A stretch of 15,716 bases of DNA from UBA6164 sp963979005 (lineage in GTDB: Bacteria; Patescibacteriota; Gracilibacteria; BD1-5; UBA6164), in contig CAXBVF010000023.1 in assembly GCA_963979005.1 (NCBI GenBank), positions 1 to 15,716 of the forward strand, given 5' to 3'. The notes beneath the pieces were generated by a model. It ran no database searches. It saw nothing but the letters and a program-made list of their open reading frames with translations, and had not been told where the DNA came from. The translations under genes and the position numbers were made by a program. Shown piece by piece: positions 6,563 to 15,295 of this stretch (positions are counted from its first letter, which is position 1; every line of letters starts with the position of its first letter).

Positions 6563-9094
6563 ATGGATAAAAAAATACTAGAAATATTAGTTGATAAAAA
6601 CAACGAAAAGTGACCTTGAGTGTTTGAGCATATTTTAATTGTTCTACACAGGGTTTTTGATGATTTTGAAAAGAAAAAACTATTTAAAAAAACTATTTGA
6701 AATCAACCTACTTTTTCATTTGAAATAACAAAAATAGGGAATAGAATCAGGTTTTTTATAGTGGCTCCAAAAAAATATTCAAATTTTCTTTCAAATCAAA
6801 TATATGCTCATTACAATGATGTAGAGATTATAGAAGTATGAGATTATCTAGAAAATATTCCATCAGATAAAATACATATTTGAAAACTTAAGTTAAATAA
6901 ACATTATTTATATCCAATCAAAAGTTTTACAGAATTACAAGAAGAAGCTAGTAAAGAAACTGTAGATCCATTTTCATCTATCACTTCAGCATTAAGTAGA
7001 ACTGGGAAATATACTTTAAATACTTTCCAAATTAATTTCACGCCAATCCCAAATAGAAGTTGGAAAAAATGACTATCAAATACTATAAAAGTATTAATGT
7101 CTAATTATCCAAATTTTCTAAAAAAAATATTATTGAATCCAAATTTTATATATTTAAAAATATTATTATATCCACTGATATTATTATTTAAATTTATTTC
7201 ATTTTTTTTCAAAAAATCAGATACGGTTGATCCTACAGAAACTTGAGAATTAGTAGCTGAAGAGGAAAAAATAGAAGAGGTAGCAGAACTAGAGAATGAA
7301 AAAGTTCAAATTCCAAAGTATATGAAAAACAAGATTAGTCTTGAATGATATACAACTAGTATAAATATAATCCATGCCTGAGAAGATAATATTGAAGCTA
7401 ATTCAGCTATAAAGGAAATATATTCTACTCTACATGTATTTTCAAATTTTTGATTAAATTCTTTTGGTTTAGAGAGAGTTACAAGAGACGAATTAGAAAT
7501 TAACAAAATAAAAAATAGACTTGTTGAATGAAATATGATTTTAACAACAAATGAATTATCATGATTAGTCCACTTGCCTACTACTTATGTGAAAACACCA
7601 CAAATTAATTGGGTTTCAGCTCGTGCTTTTGAACCACCATCAAATTTACCAATAGTTGATCCGGATTTAACAGATGATATTAAACCAGAAACTGATTTAA
7701 CTCCTATTTGAAAAACAAATTTTAGATGAACAAGTATGTGATTTTGAATTTGACCAAATGATAGAAGAAGGCATTTATATGTACTTTGAAAAACTTGAAT
7801 GGGTAAATCAACACTTTTAGAAAATATGATTATTGATGATATTAGAAAATGAAGATGAGTAGCAGTAATTGATCCGCATGGTGATTTAGCAGAATGAGTA
7901 ATTGGTTTTATACCAAAATCTAGAACAAATCAAACAATAATATTTGACCCAAGTGATACTGATTGGCCAATAGCATTTAATATGCTAGATAATGTAAAAC
8001 CAGAACATAGACCACTTGTAGCATCAGGTTTGGTATGAATATTTAAAAAAATATTTGGTGATTCATGGGGGCCTAGGCTAGAACATATCCTCAGAAATAC
8101 AATTTTAGCATTAGTTGAATATCCAAATTCTACGCTTATTTCAATTCCACTTATGTTAACTAGTGATGTATTTAGAAATAAAGTTGTTAACAAAATAACT
8201 GATCCTGTTGTAAAAAAGTTTTGGACATGAGAATTTGCAAAAATGGCTCCTAATCAAAAAGTAGAAGCTGCTGGTCCAATATTAAATAAAGTATGACAAT
8301 TTCTATCTAGTACAATTCTTAGAAATGTATTAGGACAACCAAAAAATAGTTTTTCTGTTAGGTGGGCGATGGATAATAAAAAAATTATTATAGTAAACTT
8401 ATCTAAAGGTAAGATTTGAGAAGATGCTTCTGCACTACTGTGAGCAATGATGGTAACGAAGTTTCAAATGGATGCCATGAGTAGAGCGGATATCCCAGAA
8501 GTAGAGAGAGAAGATTTTTATCTTTATGTAGATGAATTTCAAAACTTTGCCACCGACTCATTTGCAACTATTTTGTCCGAAGCCAGAAAATATAAACTTA
8601 ATTTAGTGATGGCTAATCAGTATATTGATCAGATGCAAGAATCAGTTAGGTGAGCGGTATTTGGTAATGTATGATCGTTAGTTTCATTTCAAGTTTGATA
8701 TCATGATGCTACCTTATTAAAAGAAGTACTTAGTTGAGAAATATCAGAAGATGATTTGATGAATCTGAAAAAATATAATATCTATACAAAACAATTAATT
8801 GATGGTATGCCATCACCAGTATTCTCAGCATGAACCTTTGAACCAAACAGAAAAAATGAAGAAGTGTTCCAAAGTAGATACAAAAAGATATTATCAGTGT
8901 CTCGTGAAAAATACTCTAAATCAAGAAAAAGTGTTGAACTAAAAATAAACAAATCTCTAGAAGATATAGAAATATTAGAGAAACAGTGGGAAAAGAAAAA
9001 AGCAGATTTTGATCAAAAGAAAAAAGATGAAAAAGCAAAGAAACATATGGAAATGTTAGAAAAACAAGCAGCAGCTAGAAAAGAAAAAGAATAA
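6563..9094 (+). CDS. Membrane-anchored HerA/VirB4/TraG-type P-loop ATPase
   Basis: The product has 843 residues. Residues 1-190 form an uncharacterised N-terminal domain; ~193-214 are hydrophobic (YLKILLYPLILLFKFISFFF), a membrane anchor; ~219-245 are an acidic linker. The ATPase core spans ~404-755, with Walker A GKTGMGKST (K415), VAVIDPHGDLAEG just after it, Walker B FYLYVDEFQNF (D657, E658) and MANQYIDQM. Residues ~780-843 are a Lys/Glu-rich coiled coil. The core matches the conjugation-coupling and DNA-translocase ATPase group (HerA/FtsK superfamily) common in CPR genomes. No other type IV secretion gene is visible, so a role in DNA uptake, DNA transfer or pilus-linked transport is inference. 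It starts with AATTATG and has no Shine-Dalgarno sequence. Confidence 0.85.
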
Positions 9095-9120
9095 TTTAAA
9101 AATTTATTAAAGAAAAAATT

Positions 9121-11250
9121 ATGGAAGTAACCTTTATGACACAGACATTATCAGTATTATTTTTGCTTATTATATGTTCTTTTACATATATAATAAGCAA
9201 AAAAATAAAATTCCCCTACACAGTATTATTAGTTATTGTAGGTTTATTATTAATTCCTATTTCTAATATGGAATTATTTTCATTTATTGATGATTTCACA
9301 CTTACTCCTGATTTACTATTCTTTGTATTCTTACCAGTACTACTTTTTGAGGCAGCATATAATATTAATTATAGAAAACTTTTAAATAATTGGAAAACAA
9401 TAACAGCAATGGCTGTATTTTGATTATGAATATCAGCATTTTTAATATCAATGGTTCTTCATTTTTCTTTTCCTTATATTTGATTAGACATACCTTATTT
9501 AGTTTGTTTAATGTTTTGAGTAATAATATCAGCTACTGACCCTGTTGCTGTTCTATCAATATTTAAATCATTATGAGCACCTAGAAGACTAACTATTTTA
9601 TTCGAATGAGAAAGTCTTTTTAATGATGGTACTGCTGTTGCATTATTTCTAATTATTTTATGAATAATGATGGAATGATGAATAGTCACATGAACAACAT
9701 ATTTAGCATGAGCTGGAACCTTTCTATCAATGATAATTGGTTGAATATTATTTTGATCTTTTACATGAGTATTATTTTCTAAGATAATAGGAAGTATTAC
9801 AAATAATGAAGAAGTTGAAATTGTTCTTACTATGTTACTCGCACATATTACTTTTATATTAGCTGAAATTATTAGTTATTATTTTGGTTTTTTACATATA
9901 TCATGAGTTATAGCTACAGTTGTTGCATCAATTATTATTTGAAATTATGGTAGATATAAAATTACACCAAGAGTTGAAGCTCATATGCAAAAATTTTGGG
10001 AGTTTTTTGCTTTTGTATCTAACTCAATAATATTTATCTTGATGTGATTGATTCTATCAACTATAGATATGAATTTAAGTAATTTTATTCTTCCTATTAT
10101 TGTTGTTATATTGACAGTAATGGTTATCAGAGTTATATCAGTTTATATTCCAATATCTCTTATTAATTTATTTAAAATAGAAAAACATATTCCTTCTAGT
10201 TGGATATTATTATTATCTTGGGGGAGTCTTAGGTGAGCTTTGGCTCTTATGATGGTTTTGATGATTCCATGAGTTTGAGACCATTGATATGAGGCATTAA
10301 TAGCATTTCAGGAGTCAGTTTGATGGTCTTATGGATTTTCTATAAAAGATTTTCTACTAGTATTAACTATCTGAGTTATAATGTTTACTCTTTTTATCAA
10401 GGCTCCTATCATTCCTTTTATTATGAAACAATTAAAGATTGATAGACTATATAGATTAGAGGAGTTTAAATTTGAAGAATGAAATATCTTAGCAAATCTT
10501 AAGATTATAGATAAATTAGATTCTTCATACAAAAAAGCATATATAACACAAATAGAATATGATGATTTAAAAAAGAAGTATACAGAAAAATTAAATATAG
10601 CTGTAGAGTCAATGAAAAATGTTCTATGAAATAAAGTATGAGAATCAAAAGTATTAATAAAAAAAGCAATATCACTACATGCATTATGAATAGAAAAAGA
10701 ATATTTAAAAAGTTTATTTTTCTATAATGAGATATGAGAAGATAATTTTAAATTTATTCTTAGGAAAATTGAAAAACAAATAGAGAGACTTGAATGAAAT
10801 GGATCTCAATTAAAGAAAAAATGAAGTATAAAATCTGATTACGATATATTTTCTAGATTTTTCCAAAGACAATATGAGAAAAATTCTACAGATTTAGATG
10901 CATATATTAGAAATAGAACAAGATTGATTATTACTAGAAAAGTAATAAAAGAACTTAGAATTTTATCTGAAATAGATTTTGGTTTTGATAATGAAATATT
11001 TGAAGAAGTAATTGAATTGTATGCAGGATTTAGTAAGAGTGCAGATGAAAAAAGAATAAAATTATTCTCTGATCATAAGGCTACAATTAATGCAATAGAA
11101 TCAAGACTTATAAATAAATCACTTCTTAAATTAGAAGAACAAGTTATAAAAGATTTATATAGTAAAGAGATAATTACTCCAAAATTATATATTAGATTTC
11201 AAGAAAATATAGAAAAAGAAATGTATAGTGATATTAGGAAATTTGTATAA
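9121..11250 (+). CDS. Na+/H+ antiporter of the CPA1 (NhaP-like) family
   Basis: The product has 709 residues and exchanges Na+ or K+ for H+ across the cytoplasmic membrane. The first ~435 residues hold about 12 hydrophobic helices with the CPA1 hallmarks SATDPVAVLSIF (D140) and FEGESLFNDGTAVALF (N168, D169). Three of the four glycines in these motifs are TGA codons. The last ~270 residues are soluble, helical and charged (LNIAVESMKNVLG, ERLEGNGSQLKKKG), probably a cytoplasmic regulatory tail. The start is 26 bases after the ATPase stop with no terminator, so the two are probably co-transcribed. A second ATG at 9136 is possible; 9121 was chosen for its AATTATG context shared with neighbours. 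Confidence 0.9.
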
Positions 11251-11283
11251 AAAAAACAAGACTTTAAAGTCTTGTTTTTTTTT
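11251..11283 (+). terminator. Rho-independent terminator after the antiporter
   Basis: A perfect inverted repeat, AAAAAACAAGACTTT (11251-11265) with its complement (11266-11280), followed by a T run. It starts directly after the TAA. Confidence 0.8.
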
Positions 11284-11295
11284 GCATAAAAGATA

Positions 11296-11323
11296 TTGCA
11301 TTTACAAAAAAAAGTACTAATAT
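11296..11323 (+). promoter_or_regulatory. Promoter of the CBS protein/permease unit
   Basis: TTGCAT (11296-11301) and TAATAT (11318-11323) are 16 bases apart, 32 bases before the ATG. The -35 hexamer is the same as in the promoter at 6453, and a second TTGCAT lies at 11282-11287. Confidence 0.45.
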
Positions 11324-11355
11324 CTTTGCACTTTTAATTTTTTATATTTATAAAT

Positions 11356-11805
11356 ATGAAAATCAAGGATATAACAAAAAAGGCTGTTATAGTTAAACAT
11401 GATCTTACATTAAAATGAGTTATGAAAGTCATGACTGATGAAGATGTAAATTGAGCATTAGTTGTTGACTCTGACTGAAAATTGATTTGATCAATTGATA
11501 TAGTTACTCTATTAAAGGCTATTGTTCCAGAATATGTTTGAGATAGAGATATGTCAGTAGCAGATTTTACTACAGAAAAAGTATTCAAAAGTTTTATAAA
11601 TGATAATTTAGATAAACTTGCTGATTCTTTTATGTTAGAAAATCCAAAAGTTATAGATGAAACTTCGACTGTTTTACATGCATGTATCACTGTAACAGAA
11701 TGAAGACAAACTAGAATTCCAGTAGTTGATGCAGATAATAAGCCTATCTGAATTATTACTAGAAGATGAGTAAGAAAATATCTTGCTAAACAAATGGATC
11801 TATAA
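11356..11805 (+). CDS. Two-CBS-domain protein
   Basis: The product has 149 residues and consists of a CBS pair only. The first domain covers ~1-57 (VMKVMTDEDVNGALVVDSDGKLIGSI) and the second ~95-145 (NPKVIDETSTVLHACITV, IPVVDADNKPIGIITRRG). Each ends in the typical VVD-x(3-4)-[KP][LP]IG[SI]I strand-turn pattern, with the conserved Gly given by TGA. Stand-alone CBS pairs usually bind AMP, ATP or similar ligands and regulate a partner. The permease gene starts 28 bases later without a terminator, so it may control that transporter according to energy state. The partner and ligand are inferred. Confidence 0.8.
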
Positions 11806-11833
11806 TATCTTATATTTTTTAATTGAATCACAT

Positions 11834-13180
11834 ATGGAACAAGCAGCACTAGACGCTGTTGTTCATACAGTTTCAAATACAGGTTTTTGGGTGAGTATAA
11901 TTATATTTGCAATTACATTTGCGATTATATTATCAGAAAGAATCCATAGATCAGTTATTTGACTTTTATGAGCATTAATAATGGTTATAGCTTGAATGTA
12001 TTTTGGTTTTTATTCACCAGAATTAGCAAAAGAAGCTATAGATTTTAATACAATTGGATTATTATTTTGAATGATGGTAATCGTAGCAATTTTGGAACAT
12101 ACATGAGCATTTCAATATTTGTGAATAAAAGTTGCAAAAAAAACTTGATGAAATTTGTGGAAATTGACAGTTGCATTATGAACTCTTACAACACTATTAT
12201 CACTTATTTTAGATAATGTAACAACAATTATATTAATAGTACCAATTACTATTATTATTTCTAAAATATTAAAACTTAATCCTACTCCAATATTGATGGC
12301 AGAAGCTTTGCTTTCTGATACAGGGTGAGTTGCTACACTAGTTTGAGATCCACCTAATATTATGATTTGATCATATGCTTGATTCTCATTTATGGATTTT
12401 ATAACCCATTCAATGCCAATAGTAATAGTTGCATGGATATTAACACTTATTACTCTAAAAATAGTTTTTAAAAAAGAGTTTAAGCAAAAACCTAATGAAA
12501 AAGCTATTGAAGAATTACAAAGCATGGATGAAAATAAAGCTATTACAGATATGAAGTCTTTAAAAAAGATATTAGTAGTATTAGCTATCGTTGTAGTATT
12601 ATTCTTTGTTCATCATATGTTTCATATAGAACCATCAATGGTTGCTATAATTTGAGCTGCTTTAGCCTTGATACTTGTTTCAGCAACTAAAGACCCTCAA
12701 AAAATATTAGAAAAGTTAGAACTATCAGTATTGTTATTCTTTTGAGCTTTATTTGTAATAGTTTGAGGTTTAGAACATGCAGGTGTATTAGAAATGTTAG
12801 CTGAAATGATTACCTCATGAGCTAATGATAATCTATTTTTAACAGCATTAATTATACTTTGGGTATCAGCTATATTATCTGCACTAGTAGACAATATTCC
12901 TATGACTGTTGCTATGTTACCAATTATAGGTTATCTTCAATATGAAGCCCAATTACCATGAGTAGAATTGCTACGGTGGGCTCTTGCATTTGGTGTATGA
13001 TTTGGTGGTAATGCATCACCTATTTGATCAACTGCAAATGTAATAGTAGTTTCAAAATCTGAACAAACAGATAATCCAATTACATTTGTAGGTTGGATGA
13101 AAGCATGACTATCTACTGCATTCGTTTCTCTGATGGCTGCAACTGGATGATTATATATTATGCACTCGTTCTTTATGTAA
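11834..13180 (+). CDS. ArsB/NhaD-type (SLC13-like) ion permease
   Basis: The product has 448 residues, typical for the ion transporter superfamily that includes ArsB, NhaD and the P protein. About 11-12 hydrophobic helices are visible in two related halves. Signature motifs are DNVTTIILIVP (~127), LLSDTGGVATLVGDPPN (~159-175) and, in the second half, DNIPMT and GGNASPIGSTAN (391-402), the paired hairpin motifs of this family. A soluble loop (~205-245, KKEFKQKPNEK) joins the halves. Substrate could be Na+/H+ exchange, arsenite or an organic anion; there is no arsR or arsC nearby, and the other antiporter in the window makes Na+/H+ exchange a reasonable guess. One Arg codon at 12974 is CGG, unusual for this group. 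Confidence 0.85.
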
Positions 13181-13209
13181 AAAAGAAGACATTATGTCTT
13201 CTTTTTTTT
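13181..13209 (+). terminator. Rho-independent terminator after the permease
   Basis: AAAAGAAGACA (13181-13191) pairs with TGTCTTCTTTT (13195-13205), followed by T residues, right after the stop. Confidence 0.8.
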
Positions 13210-13267
13210 GCAAAAAATTATAAATCTATTAAACTTATTTTAATTACTTGAAAAATATTATATACAT

Positions 13268-13951
13268 ATGAAAATTGATAATATTACTCTAGCTTTTGGA
13301 AACAAAGTAGTACTTAGAGATATAGATTTAGAAATTAAACCAGGAGAGTTTATTTTCTTTATTGGTTATTCATGAAGCTGAAAAACTAGTTTAATTAGAT
13401 CTCTTATATGAGATTTTAAACCTGCTTCTTGAGATGTTATTTTGGACAATAATTTAGCATTGTATAAATGAATGACAGAAGAAACTCTATTAAACTATAG
13501 AAGATGAATCTGAGTAATTTTTCAGGATTATAAATTATTAGAATCTAAAAAAGTTTATGAAAATGTAGCATTTGCTATGGAAGTATGTTGATATAACGAT
13601 AGTATAATTAGAAAAAAAGTACCAGAAGCTTTAGAAAAAGTATGATTATTAATTAAAAAAGACAAATTTATATTTGAGCTTAGTTGATGAGAAAGACAAA
13701 GAGTAGCTATTGCTAGGGCATTAGTTCATGATCCACAAATAATTATATGAGATGAACCTACTTGAAATCTAGATCCAGAAACAGCTAAAGAAATAATGGA
13801 TATATTTTTAGATATTAATTCTGATTGAAAAACTGTTATTATGGCAACTCATGATGAAAATATTGTTAATATTTTAAATAAGAGGGTTGTAGCATTTCAA
13901 GATAAGAAGGTAGTAAGTGATAATGAAAAGGGTAAATATGTATTAAAATAA
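13268..13951 (+). CDS. ftsE: FtsE-like ABC ATPase
   Basis: The product has 227 residues, the normal size for FtsE and LolD-type ATPases. Features: Walker A GYSGSGKTS (33-41, K39), Q-loop FQDYKLL (Q86), signature LSGGERQR (138-145), Walker B IIIGDEPTGNLD (D162, E163) and switch His H195. FQDYKLL and DEPTGNLD are typical of FtsE, which with FtsX transmits division signals to cell-wall hydrolases. Of 18 glycines, 14 are TGA, including both invariant ones in SGSGK and both in LSGG, which makes this the clearest proof of the code here. The gene sits alone between two terminators; FtsX, normally adjacent, is not in the window. LolD/MacB-type export ATPase is the alternative. Confidence 0.85.
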
Positions 13952-13981
13952 AAAGAGATGAGTTTAACTCATCTCTTTTTA
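13950..13981. terminator. Bidirectional terminator between ftsE and a convergent gene
   Basis: AAAAGAGATGAGTT (13951-13964) pairs with AACTCATCTCTTTT (13966-13979), flanked by A and T. The stops of the two convergent genes lie at its edges. Confidence 0.8.
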
Positions 13982-14425
13982 ATATCATCTAACTATATTT
14001 TTCATATTAGTATATGAACTTCTCATATTTCTATAACTATTTATAATAGCATAATCTACTTCTCAAAAATTATTATTTAATTCTTTTATTCTCAAATAAA
14101 GAAAATATTTATTTGTATGATAAATGAAGTTATTATAATTTGTAACAATTCAATTCATTTGATAATATTCATATTCTCAATTTCTATATTGTTCCATGAA
14201 GCCACTTTTTAAACCAGTGTTTACATCTTTTAAATTTCTATACATTATATTATATTTTTCATTACTGAAATGAATATAGTCTAATTCATTTAAATTTAAA
14301 GTATATTCTTCTACTCAATAATTTAAGTCTAATAAATTTTCAATATATCATTCTGAAGCAAATGTATTAGATAAGCTTGAAAAAATAAAACTAAGAGATA
14401 TAATAGCCAAAATAATTTTTTTCAT
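13979..14425 (-). CDS. Small secreted protein of unknown function
   Basis: The product has 148 residues. A signal peptide (MKKIILAIISLSFIFSS, cleavage near TFA-SE at residue 23-24) is followed by a mature part of ~125 residues rich in Tyr, Asn and Glu (EQYRNGEYEYYQMNG, NIMYRNLKD), without Cys. It is probably periplasmic or secreted. Helical heptad-like stretches occur (YFLYLRIKELNNNFG), but no family is recognised. It runs divergently from the J-domain gene with 53 bases between starts and shares a terminator with ftsE. Being the same length as the secreted protein at 837-1283 is coincidence; the sequences do not match. Confidence 0.6.
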
Positions 14426-14436
14426 ATAAAAAATGA

Positions 14437-14465
14437 TTAAGAATTTAATATAAGAGATTTATACT
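14437..14465 (+). promoter_or_regulatory. Possible promoter of the J-domain gene
   Basis: TTAAGA (14437-14442) and TATACT (14460-14465) with a 17-base spacer; the ATG is 14 bases further. The -35 match is modest. Confidence 0.3.
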
Positions 14466-14478
14466 TAAAAAACACTAA

Positions 14479-15186
14479 ATGTCAAATAATTATTATGATA
14501 CATTATGAGTAAATAAATCATCATCAGCTGATGAAATTAAAAAGGCTTACAGAAAGAAAGCTATGGAATACCATCCTGATAGGAATAAAGGAGATAAAAC
14601 AGCAGAAAAAAAATTCAAAGATATAAATGAAGCTTATTCTACATTGTCTGATTCTAGCAAGAAAAAACAGTATGATATGTTTGGAAAAACATGATGAGCA
14701 GCTACTGGTGGTGGAAATCCTTTTGGATGATGAACTTCTGGTTGATATTCAAGTGCCTGATTTTGAGGTTTCGAAGATATGTTTTGATGATGAGCTTGAT
14801 CAAGTAGAACTCAATCTTCAGGATTTGATTTCAATATAGAAGATTTATTTTGATGATCAGCATGAGGATGAAGGAAAACAAGAACAAAACAAGAAAAACC
14901 TAAAAAACCAGTTTCTCTAGATTTTGAAAAAATTTATGAAGTTCCAATTTTTGATTTAATCTTAGGTTGTTCTATAGAAATTAAATGAGTATATTGAAAT
15001 ACTAAAAAAATAAAAATAGCTCCATCTACTAAGCCATGATCTAAACTTAGAGTAAAATGATTTGGTAAAAAAGAGCCTGGAAAAGAATGAAATCTAATAG
15101 TTAAGCTTGAGGCAATAATGCCAAAACATATTAGTGATGTAGATATGAGTATGTTAGAGAGGATTAGGGAGAATATTGGGTATTAG
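14479..15186 (+). CDS. dnaJ: DnaJ/CbpA-like co-chaperone without zinc finger
   Basis: The product has 235 residues. An N-terminal J domain (1-70) carries HPD at 32-34, which stimulates the ATPase of DnaK. A Gly/Phe-rich region follows (~70-130; FGGF, DMFGGGAG, DLFGGSAGG), then a single C-terminal substrate-binding-like domain (~145-218; VSLDFEKIYE, FDLILGCSIEIKG, GSKLRVKGFG). The CxxCxGxG zinc finger of true DnaJ is missing and only one of the usual two C-terminal beta domains is clear, so it is shorter than CbpA (~300). At least 21 glycines are TGA, including three in a row at 14785-14793. It ends in TAG. DnaK and GrpE are not in the window. Confidence 0.85.
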
Positions 15187-15211
15187 TTAAAAACTATAAA
15201 TATTTAATAGT

Positions 15212-15241
15212 AAAGCCATTTTTTTTAAAAAAATGGCTTTA
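15212..15241 (+). terminator. Probable terminator after the J-domain gene
   Basis: AAAGCCATTTTTTT pairs with AAAAAAATGGCTTT (to 15240), followed by a weak T tract (ATTATT). It separates the J-domain gene from the pilin gene. Confidence 0.6.
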
Positions 15242-15295
15242 TTATTGTAAAAAAATATAATAAACTTACAAAAACTTATAAATTAAAACTAGTTT

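Noticed and set aside
6563..9094. Complete conjugation or type IV secretion locus
   Set aside because: A single ATPase is present without channel, relaxase or VirB-like genes.
6563..11250. Pseudogenes broken by many in-frame stops
   Set aside because: All internal stops are TGA at positions where glycine is expected, in every gene; TAA and TAG never interrupt. This is recoding, not decay.
11334..11876. Minus-strand ORF of 180 residues
   Set aside because: It spans the CBS gene, the intergenic gap and the permease start on the other strand; the CBS motifs on the plus strand are unmistakable.
12112..12525. Minus-strand ORF of 137 residues
   Set aside because: Antisense to the permease, whose GDPPN and GGNASPIGSTAN motifs prove the plus frame.
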